A DNA stretch of 64,000 nt from Amanita rubescens (Eukaryota > Basidiomycota > Agaricomycetes > Agaricales > Amanitaceae), in assembly GCA_015039365.1 (NCBI GenBank), contig WION01000171.1, positions 1 to 64,000 on the forward strand, read 5' to 3'. The notes under the pieces were generated by a model, which was given only the letters and a program-made list of their open reading frames with translations, did no database searches and was not told the origin of the DNA. Made by a program: the position numbers and the translations under genes. Each line of letters opens with the position of its first letter. Position 1 is the stretch's first letter. Shown in pieces: positions 24,620 through 38,151 of this stretch.

Positions 24620-26267
24620 ATGACCAATTCCTCGCCTTCTTCCTCCATTCATCAGAACGTCGTTCCTTCCGAAGTCGGCTGGCAGTTTGTTCCTCAGTAT
24701 TATACCTTTGTTAACAAACATCCCAATCGTTTGCACTGCTTTTACACTAAACAATCCACCTTTATACATGGTACTGAGGGCGAAGATTGCAAGCCCTGCT
24801 TCGGCCAGCACGTACGTATTCACTTCCGCTTTTCCATCTCTCTCTTCTCATCTCTCGTAGGAAATTCACCAAAAAATAACCTCCATTGGCTTCCAAGACT
24901 GCAAGGTCTTCATCCACTCAGTTGACGCGCAGTCTTCTGCAAATGGCGGTATAATCATCCAGGTCATTGGTGAAATGTCAAATCATGCCGAACCTTGGCG
25001 TAAATTCGTCCAGACCTTTTTCTTGGCCGAGCAGCCTAATGGTTACTTCGTTCTCAACGACATCTTCCGCTTTTTGAAGGAAGAAGCCGTTGAGACCGAT
25101 GAGCCAACTAGTGATGACGTTGACGTTGAACCTGTCCCGGCTACCGCGGAACCTGCTCCTACCCTGGCCCAACCTGTTCCAATTATTGAGCCAGTCAGAG
25201 AGCCAACTCCCCCTCCCGCTGCACCCGTTCCCCCTACCGAGGAGGCGCCTACCACTGACTCAACCGAAGTCCAGGCTCCCACCCCTGAGTCCCAGGTCCA
25301 GGTTCCTTCCGTTCCGGAGACAAATGGCATCCAGGTTCCTGAATCAGAAAAACATTCCCCTGCCCTGGTTGAAAAGCCATTGACACCCGCACCTCCACCT
25401 CCTCAACAGCTGGCTCCTGCTGCTGCCGCTGCACCTCCCGCTTCCCAACCTCCTCCTCCTCCTGTCGCTGTCGCTCCTCCTTTGGCTGCCTCTACTTCCA
25501 CCGCTTCTACTTCTGCTCAGGCCCCTGCTGTAAGCGCAGCGCCTTCTGCTCCTCGTTCATGGGCATCGCTTGCTGCTTCCAACCCTAAGAAGTGGGGTTC
25601 CACCGTTGCTACTGATTCCCGTGGCACAACTGAGGTTCCGGCGTCTTCTGCCAGCCCTGCACCTGCAAGTGGAACGCAAACGCCGCCAACCGCCGGTCAG
25701 CCCTCTGGTGGCCGACCCAGTGGTCAACAGTCTGGTCAAGGAAGATCCGAACATCATCCGTCGTATATCGCCGCGCAGAGTGTAACTACTCCCCATTGCT
25801 TCGTCAAGGTAAGTAATATCGCAGTAATCGGATTCCACGATGCTGATACCGTCCAGGGCGTATCAGAGCAGCTCTCGAACAACTTGTTGGCGGCAACACT
25901 GACGCAACGTTTTGGTCCCGTCAAGGAAGTGGAGGTTGTTCGCTCAAAAATGTGCGCATTTATCGAGTTCCAGTCGCTTGACTCTGCTCGGCGTGCTATT
26001 ACCGCCAGCCTTCCCCACAACCAAGGCGGCGAGGGTGGTCTGTTCATTGACGTTGGTGGCGACGCAGGCCAGGTCCGCATCGTGGTGGAAACAAAGAAGG
26101 ATCGCGCTGATAGACCTCCTGGCCGGGGCCGCCCTCCTACTGCGAATGGTGGTGAGGGCCGCGGCGCCGGTGGGGGTGGTGGTGGTGGACATGGTCCCGG
26201 CGGTGGTCAAGGTGGATATGGCAGACGAGGCGGCGTTGGGCGGGGACGGGGCTCTGGACCCAAATAG
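24620..26267 (+). CDS. G3BP/Bre5-like NTF2 and RRM protein
   Basis: RNA-binding protein of the G3BP type, involved in stress granules and, in yeast (Bre5), as cofactor of a deubiquitinase. The N-terminal NTF2-like domain begins VVPSEVGWQFVPQYYTFVNK and PNRLHCFYTKQSTFIHGTEG, then after an intron ITSIGFQDCKVFIHSVDAQ and FVQTFFLAEQPNGYFVLND. An acidic, proline-rich linker of about 230 residues follows. The RRM starts PHCFVKGVSEQLSNN once a 48 nt intron (25809-25856) is removed, and continues LTQRFGPVKEVEVVRSKMC and FIEFQSLDSARRAI. The C-terminus is an RGG/Gly-rich tail. Domain order is exactly that of G3BP. Confidence 0.92.
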
Positions 26268-27098
26268 AGGGTCCTTAAGTCTCCCTCACCTTTTAATATT
26301 CTGTGCCGCGGTGTCGACGTTGCGATGTTGAAGTAGGAATCAGATGGTCCGGTGGTCGGGAAGTTTTTTGCACACAAGACGGGGATGCCTAGCACCAAAA
26401 ATCTATTCGATCATGATCGTCGATTTCTCGTTCGATTCTCAGTTCTCTCATTTGAAACGGCCGACATGCGTGTGTTATGAATCATTGTCTTTTTTTTTTT
26501 ATCTTCAAAAAAAAGAACATTTTCTGCCTTTTATATTTTTTTCTTTTTCCGTTCTCTTTGGTCTCTCATCGTCACTTGCCCCTTGTCGCACATGCAGCTT
26601 GCTTTGAACCGTTTTATGCCTTTCCTTTTCCGTATTGCGGCTTTATGCTATTACAGAGCTTGTGTGTGTATACACTAGTTATAACTTGTTTCGTGCGGAG
26701 TAGAACGATACAAAGTTCTGATGACCAGACGAAAAAGAGAAGCGTGTAGGGAATACGGGTTGCTATGGAAAAGATCACCAGACACCGTGTCCGTGTTACT
26801 CATTTCGAAGGAGTGCGTGCGATTCTTAAGTTTCTAATGTACTACCCATTTATTTAGTACTGTACAAGCCTTAACAAAAAATCCAAAACGGCAAAGGTAC
26901 CAGCCTTGTCCTGACAATCTTCTATACATGATATATACTAGACTTCTTCGAGACCAAACGCCTGCCTACTCGGGATAGCACAACGGGAAAGCGTTGAAGG
27001 ATACGATGGCAGACAGAATCGCAGAAAAAGAAACGTAGCATCCGGGGTCTGTGTGAAAAGTCGCCACAAGTACCGGTCGTAACTCGGAGTCGGTTGGC
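26268..27098. other. Convergent 3' intergenic region
   Basis: The gap lies between the G3BP-like gene and the MAP kinase, which converge. It holds a T10 tract at about 26492 followed closely by an A8 tract, able to form an A/T hairpin that could separate the two transcripts. No gene is visible. Confidence 0.45.
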
Positions 27099-28627
<1,529 letters not shown>

Positions 28628-29542
28628 GAGAGAGGGTAGTGGTGGTTGAGGGAGAAGAAAGAACAAGAAGCTCGGAACAATAAGTATCAAGTCAATGATT
28701 GCCAGATTACCCAAAACACAATTGATGTGACCCTTCCATTGTTCCATTTGGCTGCGCCCGTGCTTTCAGAAACGTCCCCCCCTGCCACTTAATCTCCATG
28801 GCGATGGATACTCGTTGGCAGGGAACCAGGTTGCCTCTCGGTGATTTGCTGTGCCTATTTTCAGCAATGGCGTTTTTTTTAAATCTGTCCCCATTGTTCT
28901 TGCTTTGCGGCTGAGCTCAATCACACGCGTTACTAGTTCTAGTACATATTGGGCGAGATGCTCTACTACTCCATTACTGCGGCGCGTACATCTGGGGAAC
29001 GTCAATCACTAATCAGTGTATCAGTGACCACACGGTCGCTCAGCTGCAAACCCAAGGAGATTGCTAACTAAAGGCATTCAGTCAAATAAAGTATTTCTAT
29101 GAACACGAACCCGGAGCGGTGCCGACCCTGTAGCAATACGATGTGGAATTCCAAATGGGTTGAACGAGCGTGACAGAGCCGGGCACTGATCCTCTATAGT
29201 CGGAAAGGCGGTGATTGTGTCGCGACCATGCTGGGAAATAAGTGCCCCATGCTTGGAGTCACACAGTATGCAAGCGCTTCACGGTGCAAGCGAAACAAGG
29301 CGTCGAGGAATCTGAATAAGTTAATTTCACTGGGCCATCAGAAATACGATTAAAACCGCGGAACATGGTTTTTCCATTGCATCTTATCCTACCTTTTGAA
29401 AGCAATGACGAAATCTCAGTCCGAGAGAAGAACTACATGACAATATCGTGCAACATTAAAAAGAATATATCAGGTTGAAATCCCCAGTACAAATAGGATA
29501 GCAACTTATGGAGGCAGAGCGAAATGACAGTCATTTTTCCAA
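28628..29542. other. Intergenic region upstream of the MAP kinase
   Basis: About 0.9 kb between the MAP kinase start and the SEC62 stop on the same strand. A T9 run near 28872 is the only clear feature. No gene or repeat is supported. Confidence 0.4.
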
Positions 29543-30490
29543 TCATTCATCATCGTCTTCAACTTCCTCTATGAGAGCATTGCGATTTCTCGTAGGTCTC
29601 ACCTCTGGTGCAGCCTCCGGTACTTCCTCAATGAATGCGCCACCATTTTGACTGTGTTTCTCCTCGGCTTCCGCCTGTACCTTTTCCATTTCCATTTCCG
29701 TCTCTTTGCCCTTTTCCTTCTTGCCCTTCTTCTTCGACTTTTTCTTGGGAATATCCCACTCCCACATAGGAATAAACGAATCAACCTGATCAGCAAGTTT
29801 AAGAGCAGATCTTGCACATACAACGAGAAAAACTTACGAAGCCAACATCAGCAAACAAATTGGGGAAGATCCAAATACCAGGACTAGCAACCAGGATGGT
29901 GATGATATAGAATATCAGTCTGAAGATGGCGATCGCGAAGAATAAACCGATGAGACCCAGCATTCCAATACTCAGGTACCAGACACCGAGACGCATAATG
30001 GGTGGCCATAGCGGGAACATAACACCCGCGAGCATAATAGCGACCATGGCAATCCCGCCCGCATATGTTGTCCATTGCGAGCCTTCATAGAACCATGCGT
30101 AATACTCGGTAGGATCAAATTTTTGTTCGGGTATAATTTGAAGGGTTTTCGGTGAGGAAGATGATGTCCCTGATGGCCCACCGCGTTGTACCCGAAGATA
30201 GAAAGCGGACATGTTTACGACATTTAACACTTTTATCGCGTCTTCTTCTGTCGTGATTTTGGGCACGTTGGACAATTTGGCATAAGCGGGTGAGAGGAGA
30301 GCCTTGATGGCAGATTTTCCTAAAGAAAGATGGTTAATAGAATTCAGAAAACGGCTGGGTCCGAACCTTTAAAGTAGTCCAATCGCTTCCCATTCAGCGC
30401 ACCAACGCGCACTTTCATTCCCGAACTCCCGCCGCGTAAAAACTGCGCAACTTTCTTGATTTCGGGCGGCGCCTTCAATTGTTGTTCCAT
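29543..30490 (-). CDS. SEC62: Translocation protein Sec62
   Basis: Sec62 is an endoplasmic reticulum membrane subunit of the Sec62/63 complex that supports post-translational protein import. The start at 30490 reads MEQQLKAPPEIKKVAQFLRG, followed over two introns by VGALNGKRLDYFKGKSAI and ALLSPAYAKL. EQKFDPTEYYAWFYEGSQW precedes two or three hydrophobic segments (GGIAMVAIMLAGVMFPLWP; GMLGLIGLFFAIAIFRLIFY). The C-terminal exon is a Lys-rich then Glu-rich cytosolic tail ending EDDDE. The basic N-terminus, membrane hairpin and charged tail are typical in order and length. Confidence 0.93.
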
Positions 30491-30692
30491 AGCGATTGAC
30501 TAAATCTCCAAAAACGAGACCGAGCTGTCTGAATGTTCGTGGGGCGTAATGACTAAAAATGACAGTAAGTTTGGGTGTGACTCAGGATATTGCAGGGAAG
30601 GACACTCGCAGAGAAAAAGAAAAAGACAAGGAAAGCAGCACTGGTCGGACACGTCACACACGATCTGCACTGCCACTCGATTATATAATATG

Positions 30693-32164
30693 TCACGTAA
30701 TATCATGCTCGACTTGCCACAGCGCCTTCTCCGCCGCCGCTGACCCTTGCTTCAGTCCAATAGATCGGCTTTGCTCCAAACTCAATTTCAAGAACCGCCT
30801 CGCCTCGTGTTTATCTTTTATCATCTAAAAAATAGAGATGAGGTTCTGACGGTGTTAAAGGACGAACTATTATTACCGCACGCAATACGCCGATATTGTA
30901 CAAGCTAACAGCCAGAGCTAGTTCGCACGCCGGATCTGTCTCAGGAGTTTTACTAAGCCACTTCGAACTTTTCTGACGGAGTTTATTTCTTGTATCGGTC
31001 GTTATGTCAAGGGCTTTACGCGACCAAGACTCAGCCTGCGCAATACCATCACTAGTTGGATTAGCACGAATAATAAGATCCGAAATTGACGACATCGTTT
31101 GAGCGCCTGCCAATGACGTGAGGGCTATTGTTACAATCAAATGAAACACAAACCTCGACAACGATTGGTTGCCGGTGACGTCCTGGGCGAGGGAGGAACA
31201 AGGAAGGAAACGGCTTGGAGGAAAAGCGGGAGAGCATATCTAGCGAACCTGAGCTCACTGGCCCCGCTTCTTTACGCCTGTATAAAACTTACTCATCCCT
31301 TCCATTTCGAACGTACAAGGTTCCGAGGGCCTCAAATGGCGCAGCTAAGTCAGTCGCTGATACCCATTCGGGCAGGGCCAAAGATTCGTCATTGGAGGGT
31401 AGTTTCCTTTGTTGTACAACAGCGTCATTGGCCCTCGCTGGCACGATATTTTTAAGAATGACTTCAACAGCCCACACAAGCCACTTTTCTTCTTCAATAT
31501 CATCTCGGCCCATTGCATTGGCCATCTCTGCAAGTTTGCAGGATAAAGTAACGGCTCGCATGTGCTCTTCGATAGATAGAGGTTGTTTGGACCCGATATC
31601 TTGTAGATGCGATAGAGCGTCGGAATAGACGTCGTATGCCCTATCCAAGCATCCTGTCGATTCGAGCATGGAACCAAGCGCGATTGCAATCCCTGTAGTC
31701 TTGAGACACGGCAGTGGACCGAGTTCAGAAGGCGGAAGTGCTTTAGCAGTCGCCCACGCTCTGATTACGACGAATTATACAGATCCTTCACAAGAGTACG
31801 TTCGCTGGGATAGCGCACCTGCGGAAATAGGATTCACTCTCATCATAATCCTTGTTATTCTTTTTTTTCAATGCTGTGCGTAAATCCTGACGAAGAGCAG
31901 GAGGCCACGTTGTCATAGCATCATATACGTTAAATGCGCTAAGATATTGAGTTAAAGCAGTTTCAGAACCATGTTCACTCACATCCCGCCACACACGACA
32001 GCAAAACCAAGGGTACAAAGCGTCGTGAAGACCCACTTATAACGTTGTGCTGCGACCGATTTTCCATGTGATTCAGCTAATGTTGAGTAATGGTGGCCCA
32101 AAAACGTGTAACACGACAAACGGGCGCGTACCGGCGCAATATGGCGTGCTGACAACCTGAACAT
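30693..32164 (-). CDS. Mitochondrial TPR protein, Mgr3-like
   Basis: The start at 32164 gives a presequence-like N-terminus (MFRLSARHIAPVRARLSCYT, Arg-rich without acids), then a hydrophobic segment (TLCTLGFAVVCGG), suggesting a mitochondrial inner-membrane protein. TPR-like helices follow: QDLRTALKKKN with YDESESYFRRAW, PCLKTTGIAIALGSMLESTG, AYDVYSDALSHL, ALAVSLYNIGVLRA. A final intron with donor GTAATA joins this to MIKDKHEARRFLKLSLEQSR and ends at 30693. Layout resembles yeast Mgr3, an adaptor of the i-AAA protease, but the name is inference; a generic mitochondrial TPR protein is the safer reading. Confidence 0.7.
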
Positions 32165-32700
32165 ATCATAAGATACACGGAACTTGGAAGCAACCGCAGA
32201 TCGCCGAAGACCACGTGGAGCGGGACTCCGTTCAAGTCCGTTTACTTGCCACGTTATATATGGAGAATTTCAATGCTTCGTTCGTTGTGCGTGGGATGTG
32301 TCAGCCGCTGATCATGATGTTATAGTTAAATGATTCCGAGGATAAATCTCGTCAGCGTACACTATTCGCAGGTCATTCAGGCCGTGGGCCAAACAAACGC
32401 CGAAACCGAAACTTTACGCCTCAGGCACCATTTGAAAAGAAGTTACCAGATTTTCTACAACGAGATGAGTCAAATATAATGTCTTGAACTCAGAACAAGT
32501 GGGTATTTTCGGATCCGTGCGACCGAAGCCCCCCGCTTACGCTCATAAAACTTGTGTTAGTTAGATAAACTGTCCCTGTCCCGACCCCATGTTTTGGCTC
32601 CGATGATATCTCCCTGATCCATGGGTTCCATTATTTAAGGTCATCGCTTTTCCGGGTCACCCAGCATCTTTATGTGCCTAATACCCAAGACTTGCCCTTC
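32165..32700. promoter_or_regulatory. Divergent promoter, Mgr3-like and SPX-EXS genes
   Basis: About 0.54 kb separate the two divergent starts, so both promoters lie here. A TATTTAAG sequence at about 32632 sits 65-70 bp before the SPX-EXS start and could be its TATA element. Confidence 0.35.
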
Positions 32701-35700
32701 ATGAAGTTCGCTCGGTGAGTGCGAGCGATCAATGGATTTTTACAGGAAATTGATCACTCTGCTTAAAAGCCATCTAAAGGATAACCAGGTAAATGGAATC
32801 AAGGATTTTACAAGTCCATAGTTTACGTCCCCTTCAAGATTCCAGAATGGCAAAAGGCATATATGTATGATCTATTAAGTAATTTGGCCGACACATCCTT
32901 ACTCGACTTGCAGCGACTATCGAGGGCTAAAAAAATTGATAGCTGAGGTTCGAAACGCGGAAGCGCTTTCTGCATCAACCACGGTTGCTGACGTATCTTC
33001 TCAACCGAGTCGCGGGTTTACGGCTCCTCGCGTCGGCGTTGATGAACGTACCAGGGATTGGCACGATGTTATCGACATTTCAGCACGAGCGGCAGCGCGC
33101 CTCAGAGGTGCAAACGACGGTGGATCCATGGCATCTACCACCTCAATGGCAAACGATGCTCCACGTGCTACCAAAACGATGTCGTATACTCGCCATTCTA
33201 TGTTCAGCCTTAGTCCTGGGCTAACAAGGAGACGCACTCGGGGCCTTTCTCTTGCTAGTATATGTGCGTTGCCCATATTCTCAAGTACGTACTGTTGTGA
33301 ACACATACTTTGAAGGGAGCGAAATGCCATGGAAAGCTAATCCTCTAGCCGGCCTATCTCTCTCCGAGCTATACAAGGAACTTAATCCTCTACAAATGCA
33401 GTTTTTCACTGCGCTAGATGCAGAACTAGACAAAGTCGATTCGTTTTACGCTATGAAGGAATGCGAGTTGCAAGACCGAACTCAGCTTTTGATAGAACAG
33501 TTTAAGGAACTCAACGAACATAGACGCACGGTTTACGTTAGTGTATTCATCTTTTTTTGTTATCAAATTTATACTGAAACCCAAAAATCAGAGAGCGCAA
33601 CCTTCAAAGACACCCATTTGGAGGCTTGCATGGAACCGTACTCTAAGATCTATGCCGGCAATTTTAACTAGTGATGAAGCTGTTATTGGTGAAAGGTTTT
33701 CGAGAGCCGGTTCAGCCGTTTGTTAGTTTTTTTTGGGGTCGTGTGCCTGTTTTGACACATATCTTCGGAAAGAAGGATCCAAATTTCGGTGCGGCAGCGG
33801 AGTCCCGAGGACGGCGAGTAGCGGTCCATTCGTCAGATCCCGGAGATTACGTGCAAGCGAAGAAACGGCTCAAGAAAGCAGTTTTGGAACATTATCGGCA
33901 AGTTCATGTCACTAATATGGTTTGATCCTAATTGTAACCGGTCATACGGAATTCTACAGTGCGATTGAAGCACTACATAACTATCGCGTATGTCTGGGAG
34001 TTCGTCGTTCTGGCTGTGCTCTCACGTCTGGATAGATTCTGAATGTTACAGGGTTCAGGAAAGCGTTGAAAAAGTTTCAGAAATGCACCAAGGTATGTAG
34101 AGACAATGTAGAAATTCGACAAGAAAATCAAATATCTTGGCAGATACCTGCGCAGCAGCAATATATGGCAGAAAAGGTCAGTGAAATGTGCTATAACGTA
34201 TGCACATTACGGTCTCAAGTTTCCTAGGTTGACAGGAGTACCCTGGCATCGGATAAGACTATCCGGGTCATGATGCAGGAGATGGAAGAACGATACGGGG
34301 AATCCTTTTGTCAGTGCTTCAGCTCCATCACCATTGTTTGAGTTTGACTGTGGTTGAGTGCGCGGCAACGTCAAAAAAGCGAGGGATTCCTTGCGCTCTG
34401 GTTCCCGCGTAGCCACCCACTATGTACCCACCTTTAGTTCCGGAATATGTCTGGGCATGGCACTCCCTGCGCTCATTGCAGGGATTTATCTAAGTATGTC
34501 TTGCCATAAGTAGTCAGGGAAGAAGGCCTGATGGATATTTTGAAGGCTTCCAACCTCATACACGGGAGCAAATCCGTGGCTGGGATGCATTACTCTATAT
34601 TTACGGGGCGTTCTTCATCCCGGTCATATTCTCGATTCTTATCACATTAAATCTCCTCGTCTGGGCCCACTTCCGCATCAATTATGTTTTTATTTTTGGT
34701 TGGTATTTCTCGGCCCCCCCAACGGATGGATTAATATCGGCTATCCATTAGAACTGGACTCAAAGTCATATCTCGACTATCGTCAATATCTCGAGGTGCG
34801 TAAACACTTCAGACTGAAATACACCTTTATTCATCAAGCATCGTTAGTTGCCCAGTTGGCTCTTCACTGGGTTATGCTATGCATTCTTCTTCACTTTTTC
34901 TCGCATTGGTTATCCAGGCATTTCACCGTCGTACTGGTTATTCGTTTGGCTTGGCTTTGCAACAATCCTTATCTTCAATCCTTTACCAATCGGGGTTAGA
35001 AGTTCGCGTGTCTGGCTCTTGAAAGTATTAGGACGAGTTATATTGTCTGGAGTACGCCCAGTCGAGGTGCGTTATTCACATTACGACTATACACCCCCTC
35101 ATTGTCCACCAGTTCGCGGATTTCTGGCTTGCGTCAGTGCATGACTTGTACTCTTGAAAAACAGCTGACATCTCTCAGTGATCAGCTATGCAGCTTTACT
35201 TTCTCACTGTCAAACCTTCCCGTTTTTGCGTGCGCGTATTCGGTCGCATTTGTGGATGAATGGGACAAATGCGGCTCATCTTCTCGCCTATGGCCTGCAC
35301 AATATGCTTTAGTGCTTTTGCCTTTTCTCTCTCGATTCATTCAAAGTCTAAGGCGTTATTATGAATCTGGTCTTCCCGCTCACTTGATAAATGTGAGTAC
35401 TGGTATGACTCTTTCGTTGCCGAATTTCATCTTTCCATGGGCAGGCGGGGAAGTACGGCACGGGTATGCTTAGCAATCTTTTCTACTTCTTGTGGAGAGC
35501 GTCGGGTATGTTTTGATGACTTCCGCCTCTTTCAATGAGCTAACGCATTCCATAGGTAGCGGTGGCAACAGCCTCATGGCAATATGGTGTATGCTCAGCA
35601 CTGCTTATGCCATCTATGCAAGCGCATGGGTACGTCTTTTGTTGCTTCGTTTGGAAGTTCGTTCAACGTTCTCGGACAGGACACACTCGTGGACTGGACA

Positions 35701-36228
35701 TTGTTGAACCCACATTCAACCAGTCCCTTTCTTCGAGACGATCTGGTTTATCCTTCACACGCATTCGTAAGCTGTACCGTCCACTGACGTGTATCCATCT
35801 ACTAACACGCCTGAGTTTAGTATTACTGTGCTATAGTGAGTTGTCCGGTGAAGCGTATCAACAAAGACGTGAACAATAATTTGACAGGTCTTAAACTTCA
35901 TTTTAAGGCTCACTTGGGTCGCCTATATACCACAAAACGGATTGGACCCCAAGACACGAGCGTTCATTATTGCATTTCTAGAGATGCTCCGACGATGGCA
36001 ATGGAACCTACGTGAGTTCACATTCACACTGTCCCACTGTCATGTGTAATGGGACCATAACTAGTCCGGTTGGAGAACGAACACATTGGTAACATTGATC
36101 AGTATCGCATCACGCGGGAAATGCCATTGCCGTATGCTTACGAGGATCGATACGAAAATGATGAAGCTGATGACGACGGCGAGGATGACGACGTCGTAAT
36201 AGTTATTGAAGGAAGTCAAACGAGTTGA
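32701..36228 (+). CDS. SPX-EXS protein (Syg1/XPR1/PHO1 family)
   Basis: Multi-pass membrane protein of the phosphate-export and signalling family, with an inositol-pyrophosphate-sensing SPX domain. Three tiny 5' exons join to MKFARHLKDNQIPEWQKAY and IDYRGLKKLIAEV, the SPX start. The second SPX half reads ELYKELNPLQMQFFTALDAE with LDKVDSFY, DYVQAKKRLKKAVLEHYR, LNVTGFRKALKKFQKCTKI and PAQQQYMAEKV. The EXS part contains DALLYIYGAFFIPVIFSIL, NYVFIFELDSKSYLDYRQYL, YPGISPSYWLFVWLGFAT, FADFWLASVHDLYS, FVDEWDKC, and DWTLLNPHSTSPFLRDDLVY, then an acidic tail ending EGSQTS. The basic SPX Lys residues (KKLKK type) are present. At least ten introns; middle exon borders were not all resolved. Confidence 0.88.
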
Positions 36229-36449
36229 ATCTGAATATTTAGACAGACACATGACACTGACCCTCATTTCTTATTTCGTAGTCCCATTTTGACATTTTTA
36301 CCTACATGCTTATCATTATAGCATCCATTGATATCTGGTTACATCAATGTTAATTAGGTTAAAAATGCTAATAAAAATGTAAAGATTTGTCAGTTGACGA
36401 ACAGAAAGGAAGGTCAAAGAACTTACGGCAGATTCACACAGAAATAGTA

Positions 36450-37592
36450 TTACAAGACCCGACGTTCCTTCTCAAGGCTTGCCTGCCGTGCCAATGCAGA
36501 TGACGGCGGTGCAATGTGTCTCTGCCGGGCCGACTGCGGTGAGGTATCTTGACGTATCGTTGATGAATTTGCTGGAGGTGTACTGCTCCTTGATGACGGT
36601 AAACGTCCTCTGGATGTTGAAGAGGAGGACAGCGTTCGGATAGGCGTTGCCGTCCCGCTCATGGATGGGCTGAGTCCGGGTGCCGTGTCCCACCACCACC
36701 TGGTCAACCATCCAATCAACCTTTGGCGCCTTAATATTCTCTCTTTTTCCTCCCGCCTTTTCTCGAACACGGTACGGTAACGCTCGTAGCCTTCTCTGAA
36801 AGCGCGGTCTACGCGGGAAGAAAAGATGAGCTCGCCACGTGGGTTGGTAGCTGGCGGGATCGTGGGTATAGGACGAGTGGAGGAGGGTGAACGTGAGCGT
36901 ATTGTGGGTGGAGGGGACGAGGAACGCGGTGAGGTGGCTTGTGAACCTGCTTTTGAGCGTGGATGCTCGTGTTCCGGGCGGGGGAAGAGTAATGAGAGAG
37001 GTTTATCGATAAACTTGAATTTTGAGCGAAGAGGGGGCTTGCGAACGTTGAGATACATGTTGAAGGAGCGCAAAGCACGATTAGCGTGTGGAACATATCT
37101 AATTGACTTAGAACGAGCGGCGTCGTAAGATGTCATGTACGCACTTGTTAGCATATGCTATCTTTTCGGTGTACAACCCGCTTGCAAAGAACAACACCAG
37201 CGTTGTGATTGCAACGAACAGCAGACCGCTGGCGATATACGGAGGTAACGCCACCTGAGTGTTGGGTGTGCAGACATGCGGAAGGACACGCTGCAAGAGG
37301 ACCTTGTAGGGAATAACGAGCATGGAATCTTCAGGAGACAGGAACAGGACTTCGAGGAGAAGAAAGGCTATCACGGCCAGCAACTGGAGTAGAAATACTG
37401 GCAATTACGTGCACTGGTTGGTAAGGTTGTCTCTTCCTTTTCGCGCGACTAGGGAAAGGTAAACATACCCTGGTAACGTTTTTTTCGACGCTTGAGATTG
37501 AGTGCGTTGGATTTGAGACGTTCTTCGAACAGTAGAAGATCACGGTAGGTGGTAGAATCATTTTGGGGGTGAAATGGGCCAAGCGGGGGCAT
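36450..37592 (-). CDS. SPO7: Spo7-like regulatory subunit of the Nem1-Spo7 phosphatase
   Basis: Spo7 holds the Nem1 phosphatase that activates lipin (Pah1) at the nuclear/ER membrane and so controls membrane lipid synthesis. The N-terminal exon contains DSTTYRDLLLFEERLKSNAL and NLKRRKKRYQ, the family signature. Two hydrophobic segments follow in the second exon (VFLLQLLAVIAFLLLEVLFL; YIASGLLFVAITTLVLFFAS), then YVPHANRALRSFNMYLNVRK in the third. The tail is unusually long, Ser/Pro/Arg-rich, ending at 36450. The start was set at 37592 (MPPLGPFHP); in-frame ATGs up to 37682 are possible. It converges on the SPX-EXS gene with a 220 bp gap. Confidence 0.85.
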
Positions 37593-37682
37593 GGAAGTCG
37601 AGACCGCACAGAGTCTCATCAGCATGCTATATCGAATTTTCACACGTGCGTCTCGCATGGAACGTTTCTCATGAACTCGCAA

Positions 37683-38151
37683 ATGTGCAGGAGCTCTTTC
37701 TGGAAACTAACGTTTTGAACAACCCTCAAGGGAATTCTCCTCGGGGATTCACAATTCCCTGGGACCCCAATTCCCACCAGCGAGGCACGAAAGGTAAAAC
37801 CAAGGTTATAACCCTGGTCATAAAGGAGCTAATCATGTTCATGATCAAGATAATGAGGTTAGAGGGATACCAGATGGCTGTAAATCGGCCAGATCCAATC
37901 GAGGTTAATCAGAAAAGCAGCCACGGTCCTTTTTCAAGCAGAGGGTAAATGGCTCAATCACCAGTTTCTTCCTTTCACCAATTCCATGCTCCGCGTTCCA
38001 TGGTAATGAATAAACGTAATTTATTATGAAAATTACTTGAATGTCGACGCAATCAGTTCAAGTTCCCGAGCAATCATCGTGTTTGGACATCTCCTACGCA
38101 ACTCCCTTTGATGGTGTCAGTTACTTGACGGCAAAGACCGACTCGTAAGAC
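37683..38151. other. Gap between SPO7 and VPS16
   Basis: About 0.47 kb. A plus-strand open frame overlaps the SPO7 5' end and has no recognisable product. No other feature is visible. Confidence 0.4.
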